NCBI GenBank assembly: GCA_037042915.1
Contig: CM073201.1
Span: forward strand, 3,224,001-3,288,000
Length of the DNA: 64,000 nucleotides
Direction of reading: 5' to 3'
DNA from: Auricularia sp. M13
Taxonomy: Eukaryota > Basidiomycota > Agaricomycetes > Auriculariales > Auriculariaceae
Shown here piece after piece: positions 21,809 through 33,416 of this stretch. The notes below the pieces were generated by a model. It was not told the DNA's origin, did no database searches, and saw only the letters and a list, made by a program, of their open reading frames with translations. Within the stretch, counting starts at the first letter, position 1. Each line of letters begins with the position of its first letter. Position numbers and translations under genes: made by a program.

Positions 21809-23389
21809 TTACATGGGGAACATACAATGATCACAGTAACGAGGGATCTCGAGGTCACGCGAGAGAACGGGTTCGTCTGCGCTGGAAGACGCGGGAGGCG
21901 GTGCGATCTGAATATGAGGGCAGTGAGCAGTCCCATGTGGCGCGAGTTGAATCAGACGCAGCGAAGGACATATGACGGCGATGCGGTCAATGATCCCGCC
22001 CGGTGCTGTGAGGTCTGCGGCCCTGGCGTCAATAGACCAATGGGCGGCGCCAAGATGCATAATGCGGAGGTGTGTCAGGCTAGGGAGGCAGATTTCGAGG
22101 AGTCGCAGAAGACGTTCAGCGATTTGGGGTTGCATCGTGCGAATGCAATTTCCAGAGTATCCGTGGGCTGGCGCTGGCGCCAGGGTGATGGGTCGACGTG
22201 GCGAGACATTGTGAACATCATGCGGAAGGTAGTTGGAATAACGTTGCGTCGGACATTCCGAAAGGTCAAGGGCGTCTGGGTGCATGTCAAGGTGAAACAG
22301 AGACGACAGTTGATTTATGGCTTGGGCAGTCTGAAAGTCGAAACATATGCCGGACAGATGAAGAACCTGGAGCGTGAATCGCCAAACGGGAGCGGCGTCG
22401 GCGAGTGCACGCGAAAAATGGGCGTGCTGCAAGAGTGGGGAAGCAGGGCTCATGTAAGAGTCTATGCGCAGGCGCCGGAGAGTGTGATGATGTTGCCAGT
22501 TGCTGGGATCGGTGATTGCGAAGTCGGCCGCACCGATCCACAGTTCGGGAAGAGCGACATCTGGCGGGAGGAAAACGAGAGGGCGTAGGTTAAGTGCGGC
22601 GGAATAGTCGTTGACCTGGAAGTTGGGGTGGAAGTGTAGTGAATATTTGCCGCGCGAAAGAGCGAGCGGCGCCCAGGACTGCATTGAACGAAGCAGCCGC
22701 GGACCTGAGGTCATGGTACGCGGGGTAGGAGACGAAAAGGATATGCCAATCGTGCGAAGACGGATGCCAAAGGGAGTGGAGAGAAAACGGTTAAGATCGC
22801 CGAAGGTGCTGGAGTACTGGTCTGAAGGAGCCAGTTGGTTAATCTCTCGAAGAAGTACGCGAATGAAAAGGTGTAGAAGGGACGGCATGTTGACGGTTAC
22901 GAGCGCAAGATGCTCCGAGAAGAAAGATGCTGGTGCGATGGGAAGATGAAGGACGGAGGTAAAGGCGAAAGGAGTAGGTAGTGGCGAAGTGATGAGAAAG
23001 GAGTGAACGGTGAATATAGACTGAAATGGTTGTGCACTCAGATGAACTCGGGAATAGAGGCGGGGTAATACAAGTGTGCGAAGATGAGAGCAGGTAGAAG
23101 CAAGGGGGCGAAGGGCGTGATGGTCGCGTCGCGCCTGCGGCGCAGAGCATGGCTGTCCACAGAGTTGAGTTTCGGGCACTGGATCGGCGCAAAGCTCATC
23201 GAGAACTATTTTCCAGAGTCGGGGCGTCTGACGCGCGGGCAAGTCACATACGAGGCAAAGAGTAGAAGGCACAGACGATGAGTCGGAAGTCACAGAGCAA
23301 GCGAGGTCAGCTTCCAGGACACAGTGACGCGAACGTATGGAATGTAATCGTACCAATGCGAGCAACGATGATGTTTCGGGAAGGAGCAT
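21809..23389 (-). CDS. F-box/LRR-like protein, 526 aa (single exon)
   Basis: This is a single open frame from an ATG at 23389. TPRLWKIVLDELCADP (residues about 55-70) with RPLASTCSHLRTLVLPRLYS resembles an F-box and the following helix. Later Leu-rich segments (LRRLRIDSYMSPASPLLQ, LQVLHLSGICFDFQTAQAI, LTHLRIMHLG) look like irregular LRRs. It ends CDHCMFPM, a Cys pair like that of its neighbour at 19976-21544. The two share layout, strand and size and probably arose by old duplication, although I see little direct sequence identity. The F-box call is based on pattern, not on a search. Confidence 0.55.
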   Translation of the reverse strand: MLLPETSSLLALVRLHSIRSRHCVLEADLACSVTSDSSSVPSTLCLVCDLPARQTPRLWKIVLDELCADPVPETQLCGQPCSAPQARRDHHALRPLASTCSHLRTLVLPRLYSRVHLSAQPFQSIFTVHSFLITSPLPTPFAFTSVLHLPIAPASFFSEHLALVTVNMPSLLHLFIRVLLREINQLAPSDQYSSTFGDLNRFLSTPFGIRLRTIGISFSSPTPRTMTSGPRLLRSMQSWAPLALSRGKYSLHFHPNFQVNDYSAALNLRPLVFLPPDVALPELWIGAADFAITDPSNWQHHHTLRRLRIDSYMSPASPLLQHAHFSRALADAAPVWRFTLQVLHLSGICFDFQTAQAINQLSSLFHLDMHPDALDLSECPTQRYSNYLPHDVHNVSPRRPITLAPAPAHGYSGNCIRTMQPQIAERLLRLLEICLPSLTHLRIMHLGAAHWSIDARAADLTAPGGIIDRIAVICPSLRLIQLAPHGTAHCPHIQIAPPPASSSADEPVLSRDLEIPRYCDHCMFPM

Positions 23390-24503
23390 TGGTTATATCC
23401 ACGAAGGGGGTAGATGGAGGTAGGAGAAGAGTGCAAGGTCGGAGAGTGAAAAGAGGAAATCGGTTTTTTTTGTATATTAGCCTGAGATCGATTTAGCAAT
23501 GGGGTACATGGAAAACATAGGGGATAGGAAGACATTGAACCAGGTTAATCGGCGGATGTGCAACGTAGGGTGATGGGTGTACAGGTGTAGAGATCTTGAG
23601 GGCGACGGGGGTGAACTCGAATAAGCGCTCGGGGTCAACGTGGGCCAAACATTGTCTCTCTCTCTGTCGGACGCCTTCGTCGGAATCGACAGGTTCTACA
23701 GAGAGCGGGCCGCGCGGTTTGTTTTGCGTCCTGCGCAATCTAGACACAGACTCAGCGCGCGGGCCAGGAGGTATGAGGAGAGAAGACGGCGCTGAGTGTG
23801 ATACTGATATATAGGAGACAAGTTGGCAACACTGCAGCGACGGCAATATACGTCAAAGGGCGGAGAAGAAGACCAAGCTGGGCATGTCAGACGAGGGACG
23901 GCACTTAAGGGCGAGCGACTTTGGCGCGCAGTCGGAGGCGCAGGGCAGTATGAAGCGCAGTAGGACGGTGAGTTGAGCAGACTGGATGGTACAAATGAAA
24001 TGGAACGTTGCGTTGACCAGCGGGAAACTCAGGAAGGGGAGGAGGATATAGATATACGTGGAACGCGCAGCACGAGGAAGAAGGTCGAAAGCTCTGGAAA
24101 AGGATATCGAGGGCTAACGAGGGAAAGATGGGAGATGGACCGAAGGGTGAGTGACAGAGCACGTTTCAGTTTATAAGAATGGTATGATGACGTAGCAGCA
24201 GCAACGCGGGTTATTGAGGGATGATCAGCAGGTACGTCTGTCGATGGAGAGTTTGCTAAGAAGGCAGCAGAAAGGGGCTTAAAGAAGTCGCCAGGACGGC
24301 GGCAGCAGCAGCGCGCGGCGTTATTCGACAGCGCGGCGCGCAGAGGGGCGCGATACGAAGCGAGGACGGCGAAGCGACGAGTGGGACAATGGGCACGAGG
24401 TAGGCGGATGGGGACATGTATGATATTAGATATTTAGTTGCTGACATGCGGACAGACGCGCGAAGTGGACGGTGACGGTGCAACGAAGAAGACACTGACT
24501 GCG
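23390..24503. other. Intergenic, nothing recognised
   Basis: This region contains the upstream areas of the minus-strand F-box gene and the plus-strand gene at 24504. Several short open frames are seen, none with convincing composition. There is a (T)8 run near 23464. No repeat or RNA gene noted. Confidence 0.5.
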
Positions 24504-25949
24504 ATGAAGGTGGTGAAACAGCGAGGGAAGACGGAGTACTCCATGGGGGTCGCGGTGGGCGTCGCGCAGACGCAGGGTGCGGTCGAGAATGATGGTCAAG
24601 TAAGCAGGACGACTGTGGCAGACGTACCGTGACCTGACGAGCAAGGACAGGATGTGGAGAGCCTTGTTGAGAGTCGACACGCGAGCCTGAACGACCAGTG
24701 TGCATCATGGGAAGAGACTGCTTTGCAGTTGCATGGACGGGCCATACGGGGCGAAGTGGGGGTCATAGTACAATCACCCCGTATTGGGAATGTGATTGTG
24801 ACACGCGCGACGGCTGGAGAGGCGTACTTCGACCCAGAACGTGCGGCGTACGACCAGCTGCATTTTGTCGAACGGTCAATAGGAGAAGACGGCGCGCGGG
24901 CGAACGAGATCTGTGCGCCTAACTTGGAGCGACCGCCGCACTTTATATGGACCGTGGAGGAATACAACACGCCGATTGCGCTGGGTAGACATGGTCAACC
25001 GTTTCTGCAATACTCAGCGTGGGAGGACTTCAATCCGCTGCGGCTGTGGAGGGAAGTGGACGGCGGGAAGGTGAACGTGGGCGATGCGGACTGGGTGCGA
25101 TTGGCTCACGACGCCGTACGCCTGCCATTCGAATTCAGAAGCCATGCGCAGCGCATAGTGGTCAGCGAGGCTCATCGCGTGAAGGCGAGTGGCAGTCAGC
25201 ACACGGTGCTGCCGCTCGAAGGTGACGTGGGCGAGGTGGATGTGTGGGACCAATGCGTCAATAACGCATTATACATGCCGCTGGCCGTTCGACGGCAGTA
25301 TACTCTTGATGAAACGAGCGGCACCCTGTACCGCGAGTGGGACGCCGGGGACCTCGGCATCTACATTGTGATGCGAGCCTGTGGCCCAGACGGAGAAAGC
25401 AAAAAGGACCGGGAAAGGAGGAAGAGAGCGATGGCACGCGGCAAGAGCGTGAGCGCCAACTGGACCGATCTGTTCAGGAGAGCCGTAGAATGGGGCGCGA
25501 CGAGAGAGCTGCGCCTGGAGCACGACGAGGGATACTGTCGGCCGCGACGATACGAAGGAGCTGAAGACTTGGAGTGTATCTACCGGCACCTGCTCAGATG
25601 CGGCTTCGCTCGGGAGAGGATGCAGGAGGGCGGAGACGTACACGGGTACGTTTTGAGGGCGGCCAGACTGGACAGCATATTCCAGAGCATCAAAGCACGG
25701 CTGGAGAAGGAAGACGAGAGAGGACAGTTGGGATCGAAAGAGATCGTGGCTCGGGCAAAAGGGTTGATGGAATTGGACGATGAGCGTATCGGAGAGGGAC
25801 GACCAGTGGTACGATGCAAGGTGAAGGAACGCGACCCGCTGGGACGAGCATTGCGAAGAGAACTGAACAGGCGCATGCACGCTGCCAAGGGTCCGAGTGG
25901 AGCTTCAAGCGATAAAACAGGCGGACGATATGTTATTAGCACTCAATAA
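24504..25949 (+). CDS. Hypothetical protein, 464 aa (2 exons)
   Basis: Exon 24504-24599 joins exon 24651-25949 in frame across a 51-nt intron (GTAAGC...CTGAC...GACAG). This rescues the ATG MKVVKQRGKTEYSMGVAVGV, because the long exon alone has no in-frame ATG at its start. The protein is rich in charged residues (SKKDRERRKRAMARGKS at mid-length, RRELNRRMHAAKG near the end) and contains HFIWTVEEYNTPIALGRHG. I do not recognise a family. There is no signal peptide or membrane helix. It is convergent with the HECT-like gene, with the two stops 73 bp apart. Confidence 0.6.
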
Positions 25950-26022
25950 TGAGAGAGCGGGAGATTCACAGAGTGTTTCGATGAAATAATGGCGATGTGG
26001 AAGAATGGGGGAGGTGGAGTAA

Positions 26023-29000
26023 TTATGAAACAGTATAAAGAGATTCAGTAAGGGAAACGAGTTGGCCGTGTAGAAAACAATCAAACGGTGTATCAATGGC
26101 GAGGTCTTTGGCACTGGACGGAGACGGCTCCAAGAGGGCGAGGGACTCTGACACCATGGCTCGGAGGGCGTCATTGAAGGTGATGGTGAGGGAGCGAGTG
26201 CAAGTGGCGAACTTGAAATGGTTAACGTCGGAGGCGAGCGAGCGGTCAGTGGAAGAGGAGGCAGCGGGCGAGGTAGCAAACATTATCTGGTGCGGAACAC
26301 AAGAAGTCAGGCAGGGCGGAAAAAAGACGAATGGGGGACGAACCTCGATATGATAGTCATCTTCAGTGTCCGTGGCCGGTGCGAGGAAGGGGGCGCCACA
26401 GACGGCGGTGACAAAGAGTAAAGGGCGAAAGTTATGTTGTTGAGAGTGAGAGTCGGACTGTAGAGGGAGAATGGGCATGAGCGGAGAAGGATGGCCGCGA
26501 CCTCTCAGATAATGCTGAAGAAGTTTTATGACGTTGTCGGCGACAGGGCGGTTGCTGGGGCGCGCGGGATTGTGGATGCGTAGACGCGCAATGACGTCGT
26601 CCGCGGAGGGAGGAGCGCAGCATAAACCGATGACCAAGTGCTTGAGGGCGGTAACGGTGGCTGACTGGGTTGACGCGCCTTGGAAGTCGAAGATCATCTG
26701 CAAAGACGACAACAGCGCTGTGTGAGGGACAGCGAGGAAGGTCGACGACGAAGAAAGGAAGAAAATAACGTACACGGGACAGTTTGTTGTCGGGCGCAGA
26801 CGGGGGGCTGCTGAAGGAGAGGTCCAAGTCGAAGCCCTCGAAAAAGGCGTCCCATTCGTTGGGGTCGGTATGACGAGAAAGACTGACGCCGAAAAGTGTC
26901 TGGGAGAACAGAGCGCGACCGATAGCTTGGTGTTCCAAGGGTGCACGCCGAGCATTCTTCGAAATAGAGCGGGTGAGCTGCTGGCAGTAGGGAGAATGGA
27001 AGAACGAACCGGGTTGAAGCCGAGCTCTAGCAGGCGCTCGGTCAATATCGCGGCGGCGGGCGACGAGTCGGCAGACGGCAGGGGGTCGGAACTGTGTTCG
27101 GGCCAGAGCTTCAGGACAGGCGAGCAATCAGGCGCAGCGAGGGTGAGGAAGGGGATGTCGACGAGATGATCGAGAAGCTCGGGGTCGTTGACTCTGAGAT
27201 GGAGGAACCGCTGACTGAAGAGGAGGAAGAGGAAAACGGGATCTATGAAAGGTATGTTTCCTAGGCGAAGCAGAGACCACGCAGTGGCAAGACCACAGGC
27301 GCGGAGTGCCGATTTTTCGGTTTCTGTCGGTTCAATGGAAATGCTCTTTAAGGGCGTATAGTAGTTGCCGCGCTTGCGCCAAATGTGCTCGCGAGAGACA
27401 AAAAACTGAATGCATTGAGAGATGACGGTGCGCTCGGGGCCAGGTCCAATGCCGTTGCCACTGGGAAGACGATGAGCTGGAGCGGACGAGGGCGGGAAGC
27501 TATTGGGCACGCACATCCGGAAGGTATTGTACTTGTAGCCAACGAGGGCCTTGATGGTCATGTTGCGGCAGGATATGAGGGTGGAATCGAAGGCGGATTG
27601 TAGGCGATCGTTAAGATAACTGTCGGAGGCGCGCATGCCGGTCGACAGAAGCTGAATGATGCGCGCAATGGCGGCGCCAAGGCCGGGGTGTTCGCCCGCG
27701 ACGTTATACATGAAGTCGGCCTCGCGGTTTTGAGGCAGTCCGAGCCTGATGGCTTGCTTGGCGGTCTCGAGACGGTCAATGAGAGCAGCGTGGTAAACGG
27801 GCCAATCGACATATGACTGTGCTCGAGGTCGGCGCGGTGAGCTCGGGTCCGAGCTGGATGACGAGTCGTCAATGTCGCTATCGGAGCTGTGGACCGAAAT
27901 AACATCCTCGGCAGGGGCAGTTTGCGGGGGCGTCAGCACGTTCCGCGGGGGCGTGGGGGAGACATCGAGTTGAAGGTTAGGCGTTGGCGCAGCAACATGC
28001 TGGAAATAAAGGGATGAGTATTAACGGATTGAGGACATAGGGTCAACGTACATCAGTGTGGGCAGAAATCTGCTGTAGAAAGCGATCGCCAGGTAGCGAA
28101 GGGTGTGCATTGGCAGCGGGTGCGCGACGACGTGGAGTAGTGGGCGAACGCGCGGACTGTGCCGGGGCGGACGGCAGGACTTGGGCGCCGGGGGCAGGAT
28201 GCGTATGGCTGGCGGTCGGCAGGGAACGAGTGACATTAGAACCGGCAGCTTGACTGGGACCGGGCGGAAGGGGGTGGGCGGCGTGAGGAGGTACCGGGGA
28301 TGCGGACGACAAGCGGAGTTGGTAGTCATCGTCAAAGTCGGCCTGAGGGAAGCCAGGGTCGAAGTCGAGCTGCATGGGAGACTGGATTGTGCGGGAGGGC
28401 AATGTCGTAGAATGAATTAAAAAAGCAGCGGTGAGCGTGCGTTGGAAATTAAATATAGGACGGAGAGCGCGTACCGGTGGGTGTAAAGGAGAGGCGATGC
28501 GTGGTGAGGGTTCGAAAGCAGAACAGATGGTTTGGCAACGACCGTCGATAGGAGCCGGCAGCTGAGAAGCAGGATTGGCGTAGTAGTCGACCGCCCGTAC
28601 TGCGAAGCAGTAATGATCGAAGGTCGACAGAGGAACGACGACGTCAGATGGACTATGAAGAACTTCGCTTTGCACGGGGCCGCGGAGAAACCAGTCGGAT
28701 TGAGCAGGGCCTAATGAAGGACAGTTAATCAGTTACGAAGATAGGATGGAAAGGAGAAGGATGGAACGTACAAACGTAGATGTCGCCGCTTTGAGACACG
28801 CTGGCAGCCGGGCGTGACAGAGTGCTGCGGCCGAACGTATCGGGGGAGACGTCGTGGTGGACGAAGAAGACGGCGGGCTGTGGAGGCGGCGCAGCCTGGG
28901 ACTGCGCTGAGTGGGATCTAGGCTGCCTCGGAGTGAACTTTCGAGGAAGGAGAAAGCGATAGGAAGGAACATCGGAGTTTACGACATGGGATTGGGCCGG

Positions 29001-30204
29001 GTGAAGAGAAAAACCGCTGGCTTGGAGATGAGAGGAGACGACGGACATGATGGAGTGGAAGAGACGGGGAGGGGCTGTCTCGGGCTCGGATAGAGAGAGC
29101 GGAGCGACGAGACCGAGCTGTTTCATACGTAAAACGAAGGTGGGATAATGGTGAGGATCGAAGCGGAGAACATTGAAAGTGTTGCGAAGTTGCAATGCGG
29201 ATAGGGCGGGAAATGAAGGAGGTGGGTTAAACGGTAGAGATGGCTAAGTTGCATAAGCATGACGGTTGCAGATGTGCGGGAGAGAGCGGGATGAACTCAC
29301 ATCTAAGGGGAATATGATGATATTCGCGTTGAGATCTTTGGACTTCGTGGCGGGGCGACCGCGACGGCGCGGAGGGTTGATCTCGGGGTATGGAGCAGAA
29401 GGAGCTCGCGCGGACGATTGAGACGAAGAAGACGCGACCGGAGGTTGTGGGATAGGAACGGCGTGAATGGGCTGCGGGGGGGCAACGCGAGAGCCGACGC
29501 TGCCGAGGGCGATCACACCGGAAGTAGAGCGATGACGGGTTGCACTGAGGAGGCGTTGTTCGTTGACGAGACTGGTGCTGGGAAGAGACGACGAAAAGGG
29601 CTCGACGCGGGAGCGGGAGGAGGAAGAAGGCAGAGAAGGGAGTGGATCAGGAAGTGCGAAAGAGGATGTGGTGGACGTGACAGTAGACGAAAGGATAGGA
29701 CGAGGGTGAGGATGAGGAATGTTGGAGGGAGCGGGAGCGGTCGGGTGCGCGGCAGATGTTGCGGGCTGTGTAGAAGGTGGAAACCTTGAAAATTTGTGGA
29801 TGATGAGTTGGGGGTGGGGCAACGAGGTTGAGGAAGAACTCACTCTCGGTGAGAGGCAAATGGATGACCGCAGCGGCAGATGCAGCTGAACAAACGCCGG
29901 TCTCGAGACGCCTGAAACGATAGTTGTGAGTGCAGTGAATGCGAACGGCTGGAAATGACGCGGACCAGAATGAATATAGCACAGTCGCACTCGAGTTGAG
30001 CGCAGTGGTGCCTAGGCGGGATGGGCGCGTGCTCGATTTTGTAATGGTGACAGTGAAGACATGTAGACATGGGACCCGGTGGTGAAGCCGCCTAGGACAA
30101 TGATCAGACGAATTCCAGGCGGACGTGACGTGCGCAGCTACCTCGCGGGAGGATGGGTCTTCCCAGAACGTCTGGCAGGGGCAGAATCCGCAGGAGTCGG
30201 CCAT
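26023..30204 (-). CDS. HECT-like protein with N-terminal Cys clusters (10 exons)
   Basis: Exons 30204..30142, 30091..29991, 29948..29844, 29784..29301, 29243..28772, 28710..28475, 28381..28052, 27999..27010, 26977..26776 and 26717..26023 keep phase and give about 1225 aa. The N-terminus has zinc-knuckle-like groups (SCGFCPCQTFW, CLHCHHYKIEH, CICRCGHPFASHR), then Ser/Pro-rich linkers. From about residue 640 the layout is like a HECT ubiquitin ligase: GPGPERTVISQCIQFF, LRACGLATAWSLLRLG, QAIGRALFSQTLFGVSL, RPLLFVTAVCGAPFL and KFATCTRSLTITFN, where TC would be the catalytic Cys. The intron at 26978-27009 is only 32 nt, which is odd. It may be an indel instead. A catalytically active E3 is inference. 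Confidence 0.6.
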
Positions 30205-30479
30205 GGGATCGTTCGGGGCGGATGGGCGGTGGAAAGGTGAAGAAGGGAGGCTGATCAAGGTTGAGCACCCACCACCCAGACTTATGGGTGGTCTTGGATG
30301 GTGTGCGCACGCGCACACGAAGGGCATCAGGGAGACGAGAGGGCGTGAATCAAAGGACAAATCGAATGATGATGGATGCCGTAACTGCGCAGATGCCCGG
30401 GGCAATCCTTCAATGATGTATCAGAGGAAGTGCCGATGCGCGTGCAGATAAGGAGATGTCTGGTTTAAATGTAAATCGT

Positions 30480-30785
30480 GGCGGGAAGAGGTGCAGGAAT
30501 GTGATGCAGGAATGATTTAACATTTAGTCACGGTCGAGTGCGTTTATCTTTTGATGGACATTGACGAGCGGGAATGGGTGCGGGAATGGGTGCAGGAATA
30601 GACGCAGGAATTGTTGATGAACGTTCCTGCGACTTCCTTCGATGTCCATGTCGATTCCTGCGGGAACTCCTGCAGGAATGACTTTGTTGAACCTCCCCCG
30701 GAGGTTTTTGGCACGATTCCCGCGTATATTCCCGCGTTCCTGCAGGAATTACCGAAGGAACGACTGAAGGAATGGGGTGTTGGTT
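30480..30785. repeat. Dispersed GCAGGAATG motif cluster, both orientations
   Basis: Close variants of GCAGGAAT or GCGGGAAT (and their complement ATTCCTGC/ATTCCCGC) occur about fifteen times in 300 bp, for example near 30490, 30502, 30580, 30592, 30604, 30627, 30655, 30671, 30717, 30731 and 30742. The cluster sits about 280-580 bp upstream of the HECT-like gene's ATG. It may be a degenerate minisatellite or a homotypic cluster of binding sites. GGAAT/ATTCC is also the half-site core of TEA-type factors, but that link is speculative. Confidence 0.55.
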
Positions 30786-31269
30786 TAATGGAATCAACTT
30801 TTGTCCACATCCAACCGCCATACAAGCGAGTCAAAGTCTCTGCGGCGGCGCGGAACTGTCCACCAGTGGCACACCGGATGGCATCATGATGGAACATTTC
30901 GACCGTGCACATCCTCGGTCTGTAGAAATACATAAGCCGAATACGTGGTAAGGGGCTTGCAGAGACTAGAATGGAACTGATGAACTCATCATCCGCCTGG
31001 CGCGAATTCTCCAACTTGGGCGAGCACCAAGAACTTTGCAATCCCTAATGAGGGGTTTATAGATACCATGCGGCATCGCCTCGTGGTCGTCTACAAGTTC
31101 ACAAGACAACTGCGTCCATTCTGCTCGTGCTGGTTCAAACTGTACATACTTGAGAATTGAGATCCCTCGCGGGCCTGATAAGCTAAAGTAAGAGGTTTCA
31201 TATGAACATCACGTAACAGTTCCAATGGCCGACACGCTCTCGCGGGCCACGTTGTCTGCCCAGTCACTG

Positions 31270-31628
31270 CTAAATTCGGAATCGTCGGTCAAGGCAAGCG
31301 TCGAGAGTAAGTAAGGAAATCGGCCACGCACGCCGGCGGGACTTTGAGCACCTCGCGCTCGGGATCGCGCTCAGACACGTCGTAGTGATTCGCCAAGCGC
31401 TTCTTCGCAAACGCACGGCAAACGCACGCAACGGCGGGCTCGGTGCGTGGGCGTACGCAGCACGTCGTCCGCGGTGTCGATGATGACGAGCGCGCGCGCG
31501 GGGAGACTCCCGTGCGCGGGATGAAGAACGCGCCGATGTCCAGACACACGATTGCCGCGCTGTGGAAGACGACGGGCACGCGCGCCTCCGCTGCGGCAAC
31601 CAGCAGGTGATAAATTGCGAGTCGGCGG
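31270..31628 (-). pseudogene. Family Z copy 1, truncated (exon 2 onward)
   Basis: The minus strand begins at the exon-2 acceptor seen in the other Z genes (CGCAG then ACCGCCGACTCGC) and encodes HLLVAAAEARVPVVFHS, then VCLDIGAFFIP. Internal deletions then shift frame. A final part, YDVSERDPEREV, matches the other copies. Exon 1 is absent. It is therefore a decayed fragment of the family described at 33417-34302. Confidence 0.7.
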
Positions 31629-31743
31629 TCTGCGGGCGTTTACTGTTTGAATTGGGGACCGAGTGTGCTCCACGACCAAGAAGGACAGTCACAGTAGCCA
31701 GCGCCAACATTTGTTTTGTCATTTCGTGCCCGAGATAGACCTT

Positions 31744-32952
31744 GCATCGGGGAAAACAGGATTTTATTTCACTGACATTGCACGTGGCCGCAATGCATTA
31801 TAATGTCTTGCAATGAGCACAATGCATTACAATGACCCCACGGCCTTATAATGACATGGAGGTCATTCTGATTTCGGCGCAAGATTGCCCCATTATTGAG
31901 CCCAGATTGCAACGACATTCAAATGCCCTTACAGTGACGAGTGAACGATGTTGAATTGGCATTCTAACTACATGCAATCCAGAGCCGGCTACACCGCAGC
32001 CGCCAGCTGGTTCAATTACTGAATATTGGATAGGCCACTGCGCCACCGGCCACGCACAGCAACGCGTCAGCAGCAACAAATCCGTGCATCGGGCGAACGT
32101 CCGCAACAGCGGCCACCGCCAAACGACGACGGAACAAATACAAATGTGACGGCACTCACAACCGGGGGAAGGCGGGGAGGCGGCCGTGTTGCAATGTTGC
32201 TCGTCGTGCAGAGAAAAGGCTAGAACAGACGTAGTCAGCTTGTGCTCAGCGATGTCAGGGGGAAAAGCGTACCACGGCCCAGAAAGATCGTACGCGAGCT
32301 GCGTCCGCGGGACAGCTGGTTGGTGGTCGACGTGCACGTTGGTAGTCCAAGCTGGACGGCGACAACTCACAGAGACCGGGGGGCACGAGGGGGGAAAAGA
32401 GAGAGAACAAGGAGCATTCGGTTGATTCCGACCTCGCGTCGACTTTTTTGAACTGTGCGACGCGTCATGGCCACGGCTTCGGCCGCAGGCTCAGTCACGG
32501 TGGAGCAGCGGTGGAGCGTAGGATTTCAGCTCCAAGTCCGTTCGGTTTAGGTACCTGCTGGCTGCTCTGTGAAGCCCGCCTCCGCGAATACCAGTGAATC
32601 TGAGCAATAGACTCCCCATTCTCACACCAAAGGAGCAAGTCGGACTGGCAACGGCCGTCTTGTAGGTCAGGATTTGGCAACCTGTACACAACGCAGAGAA
32701 TGTTGTGCACCTACTATACTGAGGAGGAAACATTGAGGCTGCTTTGGAGGCGAGAACGAACATTCAGGTCCCATTGCGAAGAAGGCGCACTGCTGCGGGG
32801 AATTCTAATAGTACTGCAACGGCAGCAGAATATTGCGGGGTATCTGGATGGCACTGTAACGGCTGCAGAATGTTGCGAGGCATTATAATGTCCTAAATCC
32901 ATTTGAATCGCCGCAATGCATTGCAATGAAATCCGGTTTTCCCCGATGTGCG
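31744..32952. repeat. Inverted-repeat-bounded element with palindromic subterminal motifs
   Basis: The left end GCATCGGGGAAAACAGGATT at 31744 is mirrored by the right end TTTTCCCCGATG at 32941-32952. Inside both ends lie GCAATGCATT and the perfect palindrome CATTATAATG (for example 31799, 32880). Between them is a 1.1 kb low-coding stretch. No clear target duplication is visible. It lies between a truncated Z copy and a UGP1 fragment, so it may be a non-autonomous DNA transposon that inserted within a duplicated UGP1-Z block. Confidence 0.45.
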
Positions 32953-33271
32953 AGGGGGCAAGGACCCGTCCGGGCATGGAAGGAAGAACTCAAGGGTGGC
33001 AGAGGAAACGCGCCGGCGAGCGGAGGGGCGAAGCGGGGCCGACAGTGCAGAGTGCAGGGTGTCAGCGCGAACGGAGCAACACGCGAAGCTGGCGTTCCGC
33101 GCCAGAATGCACACTCGGCGCAGGTGCAGATACACACGATTCCGTCGCATCCCGCGCACGGCATTGGGAGAGACGACGGCGCAGCAGGCGGGTCGTACCG
33201 TAGCACAGATGGGAAAGGGCAGGTGAACGGGAAGTAAGGGGCCAGCGAATTGGCAAGCCAGACGGCCGAAA

Positions 33272-33370
33272 CGCAGAATGTATTTTGCGAATGGGACTTG
33301 AAGTCCTCGAGATATTCGTTGCGATGTCGAGCAGGTGAATCTGGTCGTCATAGTCGACGTGCATGCCGTC
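33272..33370 (-). pseudogene. UGP1 exon 5 fragment
   Basis: The minus strand encodes DYDDQIHLLDIA and ends with SPIRK before a donor. This aligns base by base with UGP1 exon 5 at 41357-41470 ([12 protein letters not shown]...SIRK). Shared DNA blocks include ACTTGAAGTCCTCGA and TTGCGAATGG. Similarity appears to extend weakly into the following intron (toward 32954). No other UGP1 exons are present. It is 47 bp upstream of family Z copy 2, in the opposite orientation. Confidence 0.7.
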
Positions 33371-33416
33371 CTAAAGCAAGCAAGAGGGGAAAGCGGAGAC
33401 CGGAGCGGCGGAGTTC

